DNA from: Poseidonocella sp. HB161398
GTDB lineage: Bacteria > Pseudomonadota > Alphaproteobacteria > Rhodobacterales > Rhodobacteraceae
Length of the DNA stretch: 64,000 nucleotides
Direction of reading: 5' to 3'
NCBI RefSeq assembly: GCF_005870025.1
Contig: NZ_VATA01000007.1
Span: forward strand, 62,001 to 126,000
Part shown: positions 36,857-45,165 of the stretch, piece by piece
Layout: each line of letters opens with the position of its first letter
Position numbering within the stretch: position 1 is the first letter of the stretch
Translations under genes and position numbers: made by a program
The notes under the pieces: model-generated
What the model saw: only the letters and a program-made list of their open reading frames with translations
Told to the model about the DNA's origin: nothing
Database searches by the model: none

Positions 36857-37432
36857 TCAGGGCTTCATCAGCACGGAGGCCGACGGGTAGTCCGAGGCCC
36901 AGGTCGCGGGCAGGGGCGCGACGAAGACGTTCTCGGTGCGGTTGCGGGTGAAACGCCAGACGCCGTCCGCGCATTTGCGGAAGCCGTTGTTCAGCCGCGA
37001 GGAGCGCAGCAGCGCCTTGCCGTCGGAGAAGAGCCAGGGCTGCATGTGCACCCACTGCCCCTCGGCGGTCAGCCCGTCGGGGGCGACATGGATCTGCTCG
37101 GAGGTCAGGTAGTGGCAGTTCAGGATCAGTGCCGGATCCTGCTTCTGGCCCCAGAACCCTTCGAAATGGCGGCGCACCGCGGCCTTGCCCTCGGCGCGGC
37201 CGAACTGGCTGTCGTAGTATTCGCCGACGCCCTCCCAGACGGCCTCCTCGGCGAAGAGCTCCATGATCCGGTCGATCCGCTCCGCGTCATCGCCGACGCC
37301 GTATTCCGGCAGCGGGGTGTCGCAGAGGAACATGTAGCGCGCCTGGACGCGGCGCACCTCTGCCTCGGCCTCGAGGATGGCGACGCGGGCGGTCAGCGCG
37401 GCGATGGCGGTCTGGGGGTCGGTCAGGGTCAT
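36857..37432 (-). CDS. iacI: SnoaL/NTF2-like protein (IacI-like)
   Basis: 191 residues. An N-terminal helix (AALTARVAILEAEAEVRRVQ) is followed by a cone-shaped SnoaL-like fold: RIDRIMELFAEEAVWEGVG, EGKAAVRRHFEGFWG and a C-terminal sheet with GVWRFTRNRTENVFVAPL. SnoaL-like proteins act as small hydrolases, cyclases or isomerases. In iac clusters a protein of this type is IacI. The start overlaps the flavin reductase stop by ATGA (37429-37432). Confidence 0.72.
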   Translation of the reverse strand: MTLTDPQTAIAALTARVAILEAEAEVRRVQARYMFLCDTPLPEYGVGDDAERIDRIMELFAEEAVWEGVGEYYDSQFGRAEGKAAVRRHFEGFWGQKQDPALILNCHYLTSEQIHVAPDGLTAEGQWVHMQPWLFSDGKALLRSSRLNNGFRKCADGVWRFTRNRTENVFVAPLPATWASDYPSASVLMKP

Positions 37433-37947
37433 GTCAGGTCCTTCCGGGCGGCATCCGGCCCGAGGCTGTGGAAGTTGCGGTCGAAATAGACGAGGCCGCT
37501 GGCGGCCCCGGCAAGGCGGATCTCGGCGACGGCGGCGAAGATCACGCTATGGGTGCCGATCCGGCGCGTGCCGCTGATCCGGCAGTCGAGCGCGACGGCG
37601 GCGCCGTCGAGCGCCGGGGCGCCGGTGGCGAGCGCCTGCCAGCTGGCGGCGGCGAAGCGCTCCGCCGGGTCGAGGCCCGGGCGGCCGAAGCGCATGGCCA
37701 GGCCGACATGGCCCTCGGCCAGAACGTTCACGCAGAGCGCGCCATTGGCGAGGATCACGTCATGGGCGCTGGAGCGGTGGTTGACGCAGACCAGCAGCGT
37801 CGGCGGCGCGTCGGTGACCGAGCAGACGGCAGAGGCGGTGATGCCGTGCCGTCCGGCCGGGCCGTCGGTGGTGACGATATTCACCGCGGCGCCGAGGCGG
37901 GACATGGCCGCGCGGAAGCCGGCGGCATCGGGGGCGGGACGGTCCAT
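37429..37947 (-). CDS. iacG: HpaC-type flavin reductase (IacG-like)
   Basis: 172 residues from the ATG at 37945-37947; a GTG nine bases earlier overlaps the previous stop (GTGA) and is an alternative. It has the flavin-reductase domain: FRAAMSRLGAAVNIVTTDG, GITASAVCSVTDAPPTLLVC and CVNVLAEGHVGLA, with GTHSVIFAAVAEI near the end. It provides FADH2 or FMNH2 to a two-component monooxygenase; the IacA-like enzyme in the same operon needs such a partner. Confidence 0.78.
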   Translation of the reverse strand: MDRPAPDAAGFRAAMSRLGAAVNIVTTDGPAGRHGITASAVCSVTDAPPTLLVCVNHRSSAHDVILANGALCVNVLAEGHVGLAMRFGRPGLDPAERFAAASWQALATGAPALDGAAVALDCRISGTRRIGTHSVIFAAVAEIRLAGAASGLVYFDRNFHSLGPDAARKDLT

Positions 37948-37952
37948 GGCGC

Positions 37953-38900
37953 TCACAGGTCGATCACCAGCCGCGGGGTCTTCGCGCGCGAGCAGCACAG
38001 CATCATCTGGTCGCCCTCGGCGCGCTCCTCCCCGGTCAGGAAGCTGTCGCGGTGGTCGGGCTCGCCCTCGAGCACGTCGCACAGGCAGGTGCCGCAGATG
38101 CCCTGCTCGCAGGAGACATCGACCTTGATGCCGATCGCGGCCAGCGCGGCGACGATGGTCTGGCCCTCGGCGACCTCGATGGTGCGGCCGCTGCGGGCGA
38201 GCTCCAGCTCGAAGCTGCCGCCTTGGGCATCGGGCGCGGCGGAGAAGAACTCGCGGTGGATCGCGCCCGGCGCAAAGCCGCCTGCGCGCGCCTGCGCCTC
38301 CATGTGCTCCATGAAGCCCGCGGGGCCGCAGATATAGACATGCGCGCCGCTGCCAGGCGCGGGCAGGTCGGTCGCGGGATCGAAGGCCGGGGTGGCCTCG
38401 CCCGCATCGGAATGGAGCGTGACCGCAGCCGCGAAGGGCAGCTGTGCGAGCTCGTCGAGGAAGGCGGCCCCGGCCAGCTCGCGGGCGAAATAGTGCAGCG
38501 TGAAGGGCGTGCCCGCAGCATGCAGCGCATGGGCCATGGCGATCATCGGCGTGACGCCGATCCCGCCGCCGAGAAGCACCGCCCCGGGCGCCCCCGCGTC
38601 GAGCGGGAAGAGGTTGCGCGGCGCGCCGATGCGCACCGTCTGGCCCTGCGCGAAGCCGTCATGGATCGCCGCGGAGCCGCCGCGCGAGGCGGCGTCCTTC
38701 AGCACGCCGATGCGGTAGCGGCCGTGCTCGGCCGGATCGCCGCACAGAGAATACTGCCGGGTCAGGCCGGGGGCGATCTCGACATCGATATGGGCGCCGG
38801 CCTCGAAGGCGGGCAGGGGCGCGCCGTCGGCGGCGGCGAGATCGAGCACGACGATGTCCCGTCCTTGCGTCTCGCGTCTGGTGATGGTGACGTCAATCAT
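37953..38900 (-). CDS. iacF: Rieske oxygenase reductase, VanB/PDR type (IacF-like)
   Basis: 315 residues. The order is flavin-binding barrel (RQYSLCGDPAEHGRYRIGVL, residues about 48-67), NAD-binding domain (LLGGGIGVTPMIAMAHAL, about 110-127) and a C-terminal plant-type 2Fe-2S ferredoxin. The ferredoxin cysteines are in CEQGICGTCLCDVLEG plus a final Cys in MLCCSRAK. This is the phthalate dioxygenase reductase layout. It transfers electrons from NADH to the Rieske dioxygenase encoded upstream. A hairpin (38922-38937) separates it from the beta-subunit gene. Confidence 0.82.
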   Translation of the reverse strand: MIDVTITRRETQGRDIVVLDLAAADGAPLPAFEAGAHIDVEIAPGLTRQYSLCGDPAEHGRYRIGVLKDAASRGGSAAIHDGFAQGQTVRIGAPRNLFPLDAGAPGAVLLGGGIGVTPMIAMAHALHAAGTPFTLHYFARELAGAAFLDELAQLPFAAAVTLHSDAGEATPAFDPATDLPAPGSGAHVYICGPAGFMEHMEAQARAGGFAPGAIHREFFSAAPDAQGGSFELELARSGRTIEVAEGQTIVAALAAIGIKVDVSCEQGICGTCLCDVLEGEPDHRDSFLTGEERAEGDQMMLCCSRAKTPRLVIDL

Positions 38901-38921
38901 GGGTCGGTCCCTGTCCGGCGA

Positions 38922-38937
38922 CCCCGCAAAGGCGGGG
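38922..38937 (-). other. Intercistronic hairpin between dioxygenase beta subunit and reductase genes
   Basis: CCCCGC-AAAG-GCGGGG in the 48-bp gap between the two genes. Short and GC-rich with no U-run; it probably affects mRNA processing so that dioxygenase subunits exceed the reductase. Confidence 0.45.
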
Positions 38938-38948
38938 CCGCGGCACTG

Positions 38949-39443
38949 TCAGAGGATGTAGGAAATGCCCGAAAGCGCGTGGTCGGCATTGATCAGCCGG
39001 ACCACCTTGCGGAGGATGCGGAAGCTGCCGCCATGGCGCTCGAGGATGAAGTCCAGATCGGCGACATGGGTCTTCAGCCGCTCGCGGCGGTACTCGGTCA
39101 GGCTCTGCATGCAGCGCAGCTCCAGCCGGCTGCCGTCATCCGAGACCAGCCGGAAGCGCGACAGCGACCGCACCGTGCGCGCCAGCGGCGAGGCCGAGAC
39201 GCTGTCCCCGCCGGTCATCCGCTCCACCCGCTTGGCGCGCATCTGGGCATCGTCATAGGCGTAGTTCAGATGCGCGGCGAAATCGGTCGCGGCGGGCTCC
39301 ACCGGCACGACATAGAGCCCGTCCCCGCTCCACATCCCCAGCCAGTCATCGAATTCGCGGTGGTCGAGCCGGTCGGCCTCGAGCCAGGCATAGGCCATCG
39401 CCTCGAACAGCGCCGCGTCCTTCGCTTGGGTCATCATGTCCAT
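38949..39443 (-). CDS. iacD: Ring-hydroxylating dioxygenase beta subunit (IacD-like)
   Basis: 164 residues, NTF2-like fold: FEAMAYAWLEADRLDHREFD, DWLGMWSGDGLYVVPV, then RSLSRFRLVSDDGS and DFILERHGGSFRILRKVV. It is the structural partner of Rieske alpha subunits. The start lies 4 bp beyond the alpha stop, so the two are co-translated. The ATG at 39443 is used; MMTQAK six bases later is possible. Confidence 0.82.
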   Translation of the reverse strand: MDMMTQAKDAALFEAMAYAWLEADRLDHREFDDWLGMWSGDGLYVVPVEPAATDFAAHLNYAYDDAQMRAKRVERMTGGDSVSASPLARTVRSLSRFRLVSDDGSRLELRCMQSLTEYRRERLKTHVADLDFILERHGGSFRILRKVVRLINADHALSGISYIL

Positions 39444-39446
39444 CTC

Positions 39447-40706
39447 TCAGGCCTCCATCATCTTCTTCCATTGCCGGTAGGCGGCGCGCATGCCGATCTC
39501 CGAGCTGACATCGCCCTTCACCGTGCCCTCGGGCGTCGGCTCCTCGGTCTCGGTAGAGCGGTTCAGCAGCAGCCACAGATCCTGGCCGCCCTGCGCGCCC
39601 TGCTGCACCCGGTCCCAGACCTCGGCATCGTCGGGGCTGCCGAAGCCCATCGGGCCCTGGAAGAACTCGTGGATGCGCAGCCGCTCGCGGTTGGCGATCT
39701 CCGGTCCGCCCTCCATGCCGAGCGCGAAATGGCGCACTTCGGTTTCCGTCACCGAGACCGGCTGGAGCACGCGGAAGAAGGCGGCCGAGCAGCCGAGATT
39801 GGGGAAGAGGTTGACGTTGAACCCGGCGCCGCCGACCGCGCGGATGATGCGGCGGATCTGGCGTTCCTCATGGCCCTCTTCGCGCAGCGCCTCTGCCAGC
39901 CCGGCGAATTTCTCCGGCACCGGCGCGTCGAGGTTCTCCTCCAGGTCGACGAGCTCGGGCATCATGATCATGACCGAATGGCCATTGCCCAGATCCTCGA
40001 CCCAGCCGCCCTTGTTCATGATGTCGAACTGCTCCTCGGTCTCGACATCGGTCAGCTTGAGGAAGGGCTTGTGGACCAGCGGGAAATGGTAGGCGTCGGT
40101 GGTGTTCTCCAGCTGGATCTTCCAGTTGCCGGGGAAGGTGAACCTGTGCTCGCCCTGGGTCTTCACCGGATAGCCGGCGCCCTGCTTCATGAAGAGGTCG
40201 ATCCATTTCTTCGCCCCGGCCAGGAAGTCCTCCAGCGGCTCGATGCCGTCATTGAAGGTGGCGAAGATCAGGCCGTTGTAGCTTTCGGTGCGCAGCGATT
40301 TCAGGCCGAGCTTGCCGCGCTCCAGCTTGCCGGCATAGCTTTCCTCGTAGGGCACGCCGCGCAGGCTGCCGTCGAGCCCGTAGGCCCAGCCGTGATAGGG
40401 GCAGACGAAGCTGTTGGTCTTGCCCTTCTTCACCTCGCAGACCGTCGCGGCGCGGTGGCGGCAGCGGTTCAGCAGGACATGGACGTTGCGCTTGCGGTCG
40501 CGGGTGACGATGACCGGCTCGGGCCCGACCTTGGCCATCGTGTAGCTGCCGGGATCGGGGATCTCGCTGTCATGGGCGACCCAGACCCAGGTGCGGGCGA
40601 AGATCTTCTCCATCTCCTCGTCGAAGAGCGCGGGGTCGGTATAGAGCGTGGTCAGGGCGCGGTCGTCCCGGACGCGCTCGGCGAAGGGCGTGGCGATGTC
40701 TTTCAT
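39447..40706 (-). CDS. iacC: Ring-hydroxylating dioxygenase alpha subunit (IacC-like)
   Basis: 419 residues from the ATG at 40704-40706. The Rieske 2Fe-2S ligands are C82 and H84 in NRCRHRAATVC and C102 and H105 in FVCPYHGWAYG. The mononuclear iron site is in ENTTDAYHFPLVHKP (two His; the later Asp lies in the C-terminal region). It belongs to the two-component benzoate/anthranilate-like group. In the iac pathway IacCD converts an oxidised indole-acetate intermediate towards catechol. Family is certain; the iac assignment comes from the complete set of neighbours. Confidence 0.82.
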   Translation of the reverse strand: MKDIATPFAERVRDDRALTTLYTDPALFDEEMEKIFARTWVWVAHDSEIPDPGSYTMAKVGPEPVIVTRDRKRNVHVLLNRCRHRAATVCEVKKGKTNSFVCPYHGWAYGLDGSLRGVPYEESYAGKLERGKLGLKSLRTESYNGLIFATFNDGIEPLEDFLAGAKKWIDLFMKQGAGYPVKTQGEHRFTFPGNWKIQLENTTDAYHFPLVHKPFLKLTDVETEEQFDIMNKGGWVEDLGNGHSVMIMMPELVDLEENLDAPVPEKFAGLAEALREEGHEERQIRRIIRAVGGAGFNVNLFPNLGCSAAFFRVLQPVSVTETEVRHFALGMEGGPEIANRERLRIHEFFQGPMGFGSPDDAEVWDRVQQGAQGGQDLWLLLNRSTETEEPTPEGTVKGDVSSEIGMRAAYRQWKKMMEA

Positions 40707-40753
40707 CTTTTGTCCTCGTGTCAGGGGGAAAGGCGGGCAGAGCCTCCCCGTGC

Positions 40754-40773
40754 GGCGGCCCGGAGGGGCCGCC
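40754..40773 (-). other. GC-rich stem-loop between importer permease and iacC-like gene
   Basis: GGCGGCCC (40754-40761) pairs with GGGCCGCC (40766-40773) over a GGAG loop in the 98-bp gap. No U-tract. It may partly uncouple expression of the importer and the dioxygenase. Confidence 0.45.
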
Positions 40774-40804
40774 GGCAAAGCGGGTGGAGAGGAAGGGGGT
40801 CAGC

Positions 40805-41611
40805 TCAGAACAGGAAGCGGGCGAACCACTTGCGGGTGGCCGCGCGGAAGGCGCGGTCGAAGATGTAGCCCAGCACGCCGAGCGCGATGATGCCGACGAA
40901 GACCCAGTCGGTCCGGCCGAAATTCCGCGCCGTCCAGATCATCGCGCCGAGCCCGGTCTGGGCCGAGACGATCTCGGCGGAGACCACGGTCAGGAAGGAG
41001 TTCCCCATCGCGATCCGCGCGCCGGTGATCATGAAGGGCACGGCGGAAGGGAAGATGACGGTGGTCATCTCGCTCAGCCGGCCCGCCCCCATCGAGCGCG
41101 CCGCCTGCAGCCTCAGCGGGTTGACCGCATTCACCCCGGCGATGGTGTTGATCGTGACGATGAAGACCGTGCAGTAGAAGATCAGCGCGATCTTGGTCAG
41201 CTCGCCCGGCCCCAGCCAGATGACCGCGAGGGTCACGAAGGCGATCGGCGGGATGAAGCGGAAGAACTCGATCCAGGGATCGCAGACCAGCCGCACGATC
41301 TGGAACCGGCCCATGAAGAGGCCGAGCGGCACGCCGATCACGACGCCCGCGACCCAGCCCGCCAGGATCCGCCAGGCGGAAGCGCCGATCGCGGCGAAAA
41401 GCGAGCCGTCCATCGCCATCTCGGCCGCCGCGCGGGCGACGGTGGCGGGCGAGGGCAGGAAGAGCGGCGAGGTGTTCGCCGCGCCCAGGTGCCACAGCAG
41501 GATGCCGCAGACGACCGAGGCGACGCCGATCAGCACCGGACGCATCTTCGGGCCGAAGGCGAGCCCGGCTAGTCCGCCGCGGGCGGGCGCGTTCTGGGTG
41601 GCATCGGTCAC
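40805..41611 (-). CDS. SsuC/TauC-type ABC transporter permease
   Basis: 268 residues from a GTG at 41609-41611 that overlaps the ATPase stop (GTGA). Six hydrophobic segments; the conserved loop reads RLQAARSMGAGRLSEMTTVI and the tail LGAMIWTARNF, typical of nitrate/sulfonate/taurine importers. Part of an importer embedded between the iacA-like and iacC-like genes, so it may take up the pathway substrate. Confidence 0.9.
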   Translation of the reverse strand: MTDATQNAPARGGLAGLAFGPKMRPVLIGVASVVCGILLWHLGAANTSPLFLPSPATVARAAAEMAMDGSLFAAIGASAWRILAGWVAGVVIGVPLGLFMGRFQIVRLVCDPWIEFFRFIPPIAFVTLAVIWLGPGELTKIALIFYCTVFIVTINTIAGVNAVNPLRLQAARSMGAGRLSEMTTVIFPSAVPFMITGARIAMGNSFLTVVSAEIVSAQTGLGAMIWTARNFGRTDWVFVGIIALGVLGYIFDRAFRAATRKWFARFLF

Positions 41612-42405
41612 GTTGCGGGTTCCTCTTGCTTCAGCCCCTGCTGCTCCAGCGCGCGCTGGACCTCCTCGCCGATATCGTCGCGCAGGCGGCGGAACAGCTC
41701 GAGGCATTCGGGGCTGGCCGCATCGCGCGGATGGGCCAGGCTGATCGGTTCGATGGTCTTGATCCCGGCCCGCGGGCCGGCAGTAATCACCACCACGCGG
41801 TCGGCGAGCAGGATCGCCTCCCAGATGTCATGGGTGACGAAGACGATGGTGCAGCCAGTGGCCCGCCAGATCCGGTCGAGCTCGGTCTGCAGCACCTCGC
41901 GGGTCTGGGCGTCGAGCGCGCCGAAGGGCTCGTCCATCAGCACGACCGAGGGCTCGTTGATCAGCACCCGCGCGATCTGCGCGCGCTGGCGCATGCCGCC
42001 CGAAAGCTGCTTGGGGAACTTGTCGGCGGCGTGGCTGAGCCCCACCATGGCGACATAGTGGTCGGCCTTGCGGCGCCGCTCGGGCGCCGGCACCCCGGCG
42101 AGCTTCAGCCCGTATTCGACATTCTCGCGGATGGTCAGCCAGGGGAAGAGCACCTCCGCCGACTGGAAGACCACGCCGCGGTCGCGCCCGGGCTCGGTCA
42201 CCGCCGTGCCGCCGACGGCGATCCCGCCGGAGACCGGCAGGAACCCCGCGATGGCGTTCAGCAGCGTGGACTTGCCGCAACCCGAGGGTCCGAGCAGGCA
42301 GACGAACTCGCCCGGGCGGATGTCGAGATTGACGTTCGAGACAATCTGCGCGTCGCCGAAGGAGATGCCGACATGGTCGAGCCTGATCTGGGCGCCGCGG
42401 CTCAT
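41608..42405 (-). CDS. SsuB/TauB-type ABC transporter ATPase
   Basis: 265 residues. Walker A GPSGCGKST (about 38-46), Q-loop VVFQSAEVLFPWLT, signature [15 protein letters not shown], Walker [13 protein letters not shown] and VTHDIWEAI. It belongs to the nitrate/sulfonate/taurine importer family. The start overlaps the stop of the binding-protein gene by ATGA and its own stop overlaps the permease start by GTGA, so all three are tightly coupled. Confidence 0.92.
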   Translation of the reverse strand: MSRGAQIRLDHVGISFGDAQIVSNVNLDIRPGEFVCLLGPSGCGKSTLLNAIAGFLPVSGGIAVGGTAVTEPGRDRGVVFQSAEVLFPWLTIRENVEYGLKLAGVPAPERRRKADHYVAMVGLSHAADKFPKQLSGGMRQRAQIARVLINEPSVVLMDEPFGALDAQTREVLQTELDRIWRATGCTIVFVTHDIWEAILLADRVVVITAGPRAGIKTIEPISLAHPRDAASPECLELFRRLRDDIGEEVQRALEQQGLKQEEPAT

Positions 42406-43358
42406 GCCTCGTCCTTCCAGAAGCCGCGCTGCATGGCGTCCTGCCAGGGCACCAGCGCGTCGGTGACGCCATTTGCGGCCAGGAAGCCGGCGATGCCCGC
42501 GAAACTCTCGTAATCCGCGTCGGTGAAGTCCCTGACCAGCAGCGTCATGTCCTGCGAGACCTTGAGCGTGGTCTCGACCGGGATGCGGGTCTCGGCCTTG
42601 ACGCCCTTGGCGGCGCGCTCGGGATCGCTCCGGGTGATCTCGCTGGCCCGCGCCACGGCGCGCAGCACGGCCTGAAGCGCCGCGGGGTCGCTTTCCAGCA
42701 TCGCCGCGGAGGCCGTCGCCCAGATCGTGTCGGTATAGCCCACGTCGCGCGAGGTCAGCGCGATATGCGCGCCCTGCGCCACGGCGGTGGAGGGCCAGGG
42801 CTCCCAGGCGAAGAAGGCGTCGATATCGCCGCGCACCAGCAGCGCCGGCAGTTCGGGCGGGCCCGAGGGCACCATCGCGACCGAAGCCGGATCCAGATCG
42901 AAGGCCTTCATCGTCAGCCCCGCGCAGTAATCCGCGATCGAGCCCGGCACGGTGCCGAACTTGCGGATCTGCGACGGGTCCCCGATGCCCTCGCGCAGCG
43001 CGAGCTTGACGTAGCGCCCCGAGGTGTAGACCACCGCCAGCGGCCGCAGCTCGGCGCGGTTCATCCGCACCATGATCGTCGATTCCGAGGCCGCCGCCAG
43101 ATCGGCCTGGCCCGCGACCAGCGCGTTCATCGCCTCGCCGCCGCCGGAATAGGTCTGCAGCTTCACCTTCACGCCCTCCTCCTCGAAGAAGCCCTCGTGC
43201 CGGGCGACGAAGAAGCCGGCGAAGACCGGGTCGGAGCCGACGGCGATGCGGATGGCGGGGGCGGCGGCCAGCGCCGGGGCTGCGGGCAGGAAACCGGTTG
43301 CGGCCAGTCCGGCCGAGGAGGCAAGCACGGCGCGCCGGGAGATCAGCGATTTGGTCAT
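42402..43358 (-). CDS. SsuA/NMT1-type ABC substrate-binding protein
   Basis: 318 residues from the ATG at 43356-43358. A twin-arginine-like leader (SLISRRAVLASSAGLAATGF) suggests Tat export of a folded protein, with cleavage near APALAA. The binding fold follows: VFAGFFVARHEGFFEEEGVK, GGGEAMNALVAGQADLAAAS and FFAWEPWPSTAV. Family members bind sulfonates, nitrate, taurine, thiamine precursors or aromatic acids. Within this operon a substrate such as indole-3-acetate or another aromatic acid is the natural guess. Confidence 0.88.
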   Translation of the reverse strand: MTKSLISRRAVLASSAGLAATGFLPAAPALAAAPAIRIAVGSDPVFAGFFVARHEGFFEEEGVKVKLQTYSGGGEAMNALVAGQADLAAASESTIMVRMNRAELRPLAVVYTSGRYVKLALREGIGDPSQIRKFGTVPGSIADYCAGLTMKAFDLDPASVAMVPSGPPELPALLVRGDIDAFFAWEPWPSTAVAQGAHIALTSRDVGYTDTIWATASAAMLESDPAALQAVLRAVARASEITRSDPERAAKGVKAETRIPVETTLKVSQDMTLLVRDFTDADYESFAGIAGFLAANGVTDALVPWQDAMQRGFWKDEA

Positions 43359-43450
43359 GTCATGTCCTGTTGGTATCTTGTCTGGGAAGAGGTCTGTCTT
43401 GGTCTTGTCTCTGTCCTGGAGCCCGGGGCCGCGGCGGTCCCGGGCGGGTG

Positions 43451-43972
43451 TCATCCGGTGACGGCGAAGCGGCAGGGGCCCTCGCCGGTGACGGCGCGGC
43501 ACCGGGTCTCCGCCACCTCGGCGCGGTCGCAGCCGAGCAGAAGGGGTCCGATCGCCGCCAGCATGCCGCGGACCGGGGCGCAGACGGGCGCACCCGCCCG
43601 GCCGATCCCCGCCGCGAAGGGGCTGTTGGCGACCGTCACCTCGATCCGGCGCGGGCCCTGGCGCGCGAAGCTCCAGACGCCCCAGCCGAGATCGGCGGAG
43701 GTGGCGGCGATGACCTGCATCATCGCCTCCGGATCGGCGGCGCCGCTGTCGCGGTAGGCCGCGGCCGAGCGCCCGCCATGTTCGGCCACCGAGGCCGCCA
43801 GCGCCTCGAGCGCCGGGGCGCGGTGCTCGGGCGCGAGCCGGGCGAAGAGCCCCATCAGCGCGTCGGGCCGCATCATCAGGTAGCGGATCGCCCCGTCGCG
43901 CAGCTCGCCCGCGGCCCGGTCGACCGCCAGCCGGGCGTGGAAGCCCGCCGCCAGATCGAGGGTGCCGTTCAC
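43451..43972 (-). CDS. Stand-alone V4R-domain protein
   Basis: 173 residues from a GTG (43970-43972) overlapping the iacA-like stop. The C-terminal half has the V4R (4-vinyl reductase) signature: LGWGVWSFARQ, ANSPFAAGIGR, then PVCAPVRGMLAAIGPLLLG and CRAVTGEGPCRFAV. The N-terminal half is helical. V4R domains bind hydrophobic small molecules and form part of the sensor region of XylR/DmpR-type activators. Here the domain is a separate protein encoded in the catabolic operon, 3' of iacA, so it could be a ligand carrier or sensory partner. Confidence 0.82.
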   Translation of the reverse strand: MNGTLDLAAGFHARLAVDRAAGELRDGAIRYLMMRPDALMGLFARLAPEHRAPALEALAASVAEHGGRSAAAYRDSGAADPEAMMQVIAATSADLGWGVWSFARQGPRRIEVTVANSPFAAGIGRAGAPVCAPVRGMLAAIGPLLLGCDRAEVAETRCRAVTGEGPCRFAVTG

Positions 43973-45165
43973 GGGTAGCCCGCCGGGGCGGGCATCCCCG
44001 CCAGAACGGCGCCGGCATTCTCGATCGTCTGGTCGTTCAGCGCGGCATGCTGGGTGACGACGAGGCAGTCGCGCAGGATGCGCTGCATCGGGTGGCCCTC
44101 CTGGATAGAGGCCATCCCCGAGATGCGGAAGCAGGCCTGGATCGCCTCGGCCGAGGCGCGCGCGGCATGGCTCGCGGAGAGCCGCAGCAGGTTGTTGGTC
44201 TCGAGCGTGACCTCCTCGCGTCCCGCGAGCTCGTCCCAGGCCTGTTCGGCCATCTCGTAGTAGAGCGAGCGCGCGGCGCGGACCCTGGCCTCGCTTTCTG
44301 CCAGGCCGGAGCGGAAATAGCCGCGCTCGGCCAGCCGTGCGGCCCCGGGCATCAGCTTGGCGCCCCCCGCCATCCCGGCCGCGAGGTCGAGCGCGGCGCG
44401 CGCCAGGCCCAGATTGCAGGCGGCATGGACCTGCGCCTGGTAGGCCAGCGGCGGGTAGCGGTAGAGCCGGTCGGCGAAGATGCCCTGCGAGCCGCGGGCG
44501 CAGGTCCAGGCATCGGCATAGACCTTGTCCGTGACCACCGTGTCATGGCTGCCGGTGCCCAGCATGCCCATCACGTCCCAGGTCTCGACAATCTCGACCT
44601 CGGCGGCGGGCGCCACTGCCATCAGCACCTGCGGCGCGCCGCCCTCGGCGCTGCCGCCGGTGATGCCGACGCCGATCCAGTCTGCGCCCATGCAGCCGGA
44701 GGCGAATTTCCACCGCCCCGAGACCTTCCAGCCGCCCTCGACGCGCTCGGCCTTCTGCAGCGGGTAGAGCCCGCCGGCATAGACCTGGTCGGGACCGCCG
44801 GCGTAGATCTCGGCCTGGGTCTCCTCGGGCAGGGCGGCGATATAGGTATTGGCCGAGCCGAAGGCGGCGACCCAGGCGGCGGAGCCGTCGGCCTCGCCGA
44901 TCTTCTCCACCATCTTCAGGAAATGGTGCGGCGCCATCGCGTCGCCGCCGAATTTCGAGGGGGTCGCGGCGCGGAAGATGCGCGCGGCCTTCATCTTGGC
45001 GACGATGTCGCGCGGCACGTGGCGGCCCTTGTGGATCTCGTCTCGGCGGGCGCGGATCTCGGCCAGCAGCTCGTGGAAGGCGGGCGTCTCGGTCAGCCGC
45101 GAGAGATCGGCCTCTCCGGCCGCCCCGTCTCCGGCCACGGGCCGCGCCACATTGATCTTGTTCAT
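43969..45165 (-). CDS. iacA: Acyl-CoA dehydrogenase-fold flavin monooxygenase (IacA-like)
   Basis: 398 residues from the ATG at 45163-45165. It is a group D flavin monooxygenase: FHELLAEIRARRDEIHKGRH, a beta domain with VEGGWKVSGRWKFASGCMGA and a C-terminal four-helix bundle (LRLSASHAARASAEAIQACF, GHPMQRILRDCLVVTQHAAL). The catalytic Glu of acyl-CoA dehydrogenases is not evident, as in HsaA/DszC/IacA-type oxygenases. IacA catalyses the first oxidation of indole-3-acetate using FADH2 from IacG. First gene of the operon, with an FNR-type site 21 bp upstream. The functional assignment rests on the cluster as a whole. Confidence 0.78.
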   Translation of the reverse strand: MNKINVARPVAGDGAAGEADLSRLTETPAFHELLAEIRARRDEIHKGRHVPRDIVAKMKAARIFRAATPSKFGGDAMAPHHFLKMVEKIGEADGSAAWVAAFGSANTYIAALPEETQAEIYAGGPDQVYAGGLYPLQKAERVEGGWKVSGRWKFASGCMGADWIGVGITGGSAEGGAPQVLMAVAPAAEVEIVETWDVMGMLGTGSHDTVVTDKVYADAWTCARGSQGIFADRLYRYPPLAYQAQVHAACNLGLARAALDLAAGMAGGAKLMPGAARLAERGYFRSGLAESEARVRAARSLYYEMAEQAWDELAGREEVTLETNNLLRLSASHAARASAEAIQACFRISGMASIQEGHPMQRILRDCLVVTQHAALNDQTIENAGAVLAGMPAPAGYP

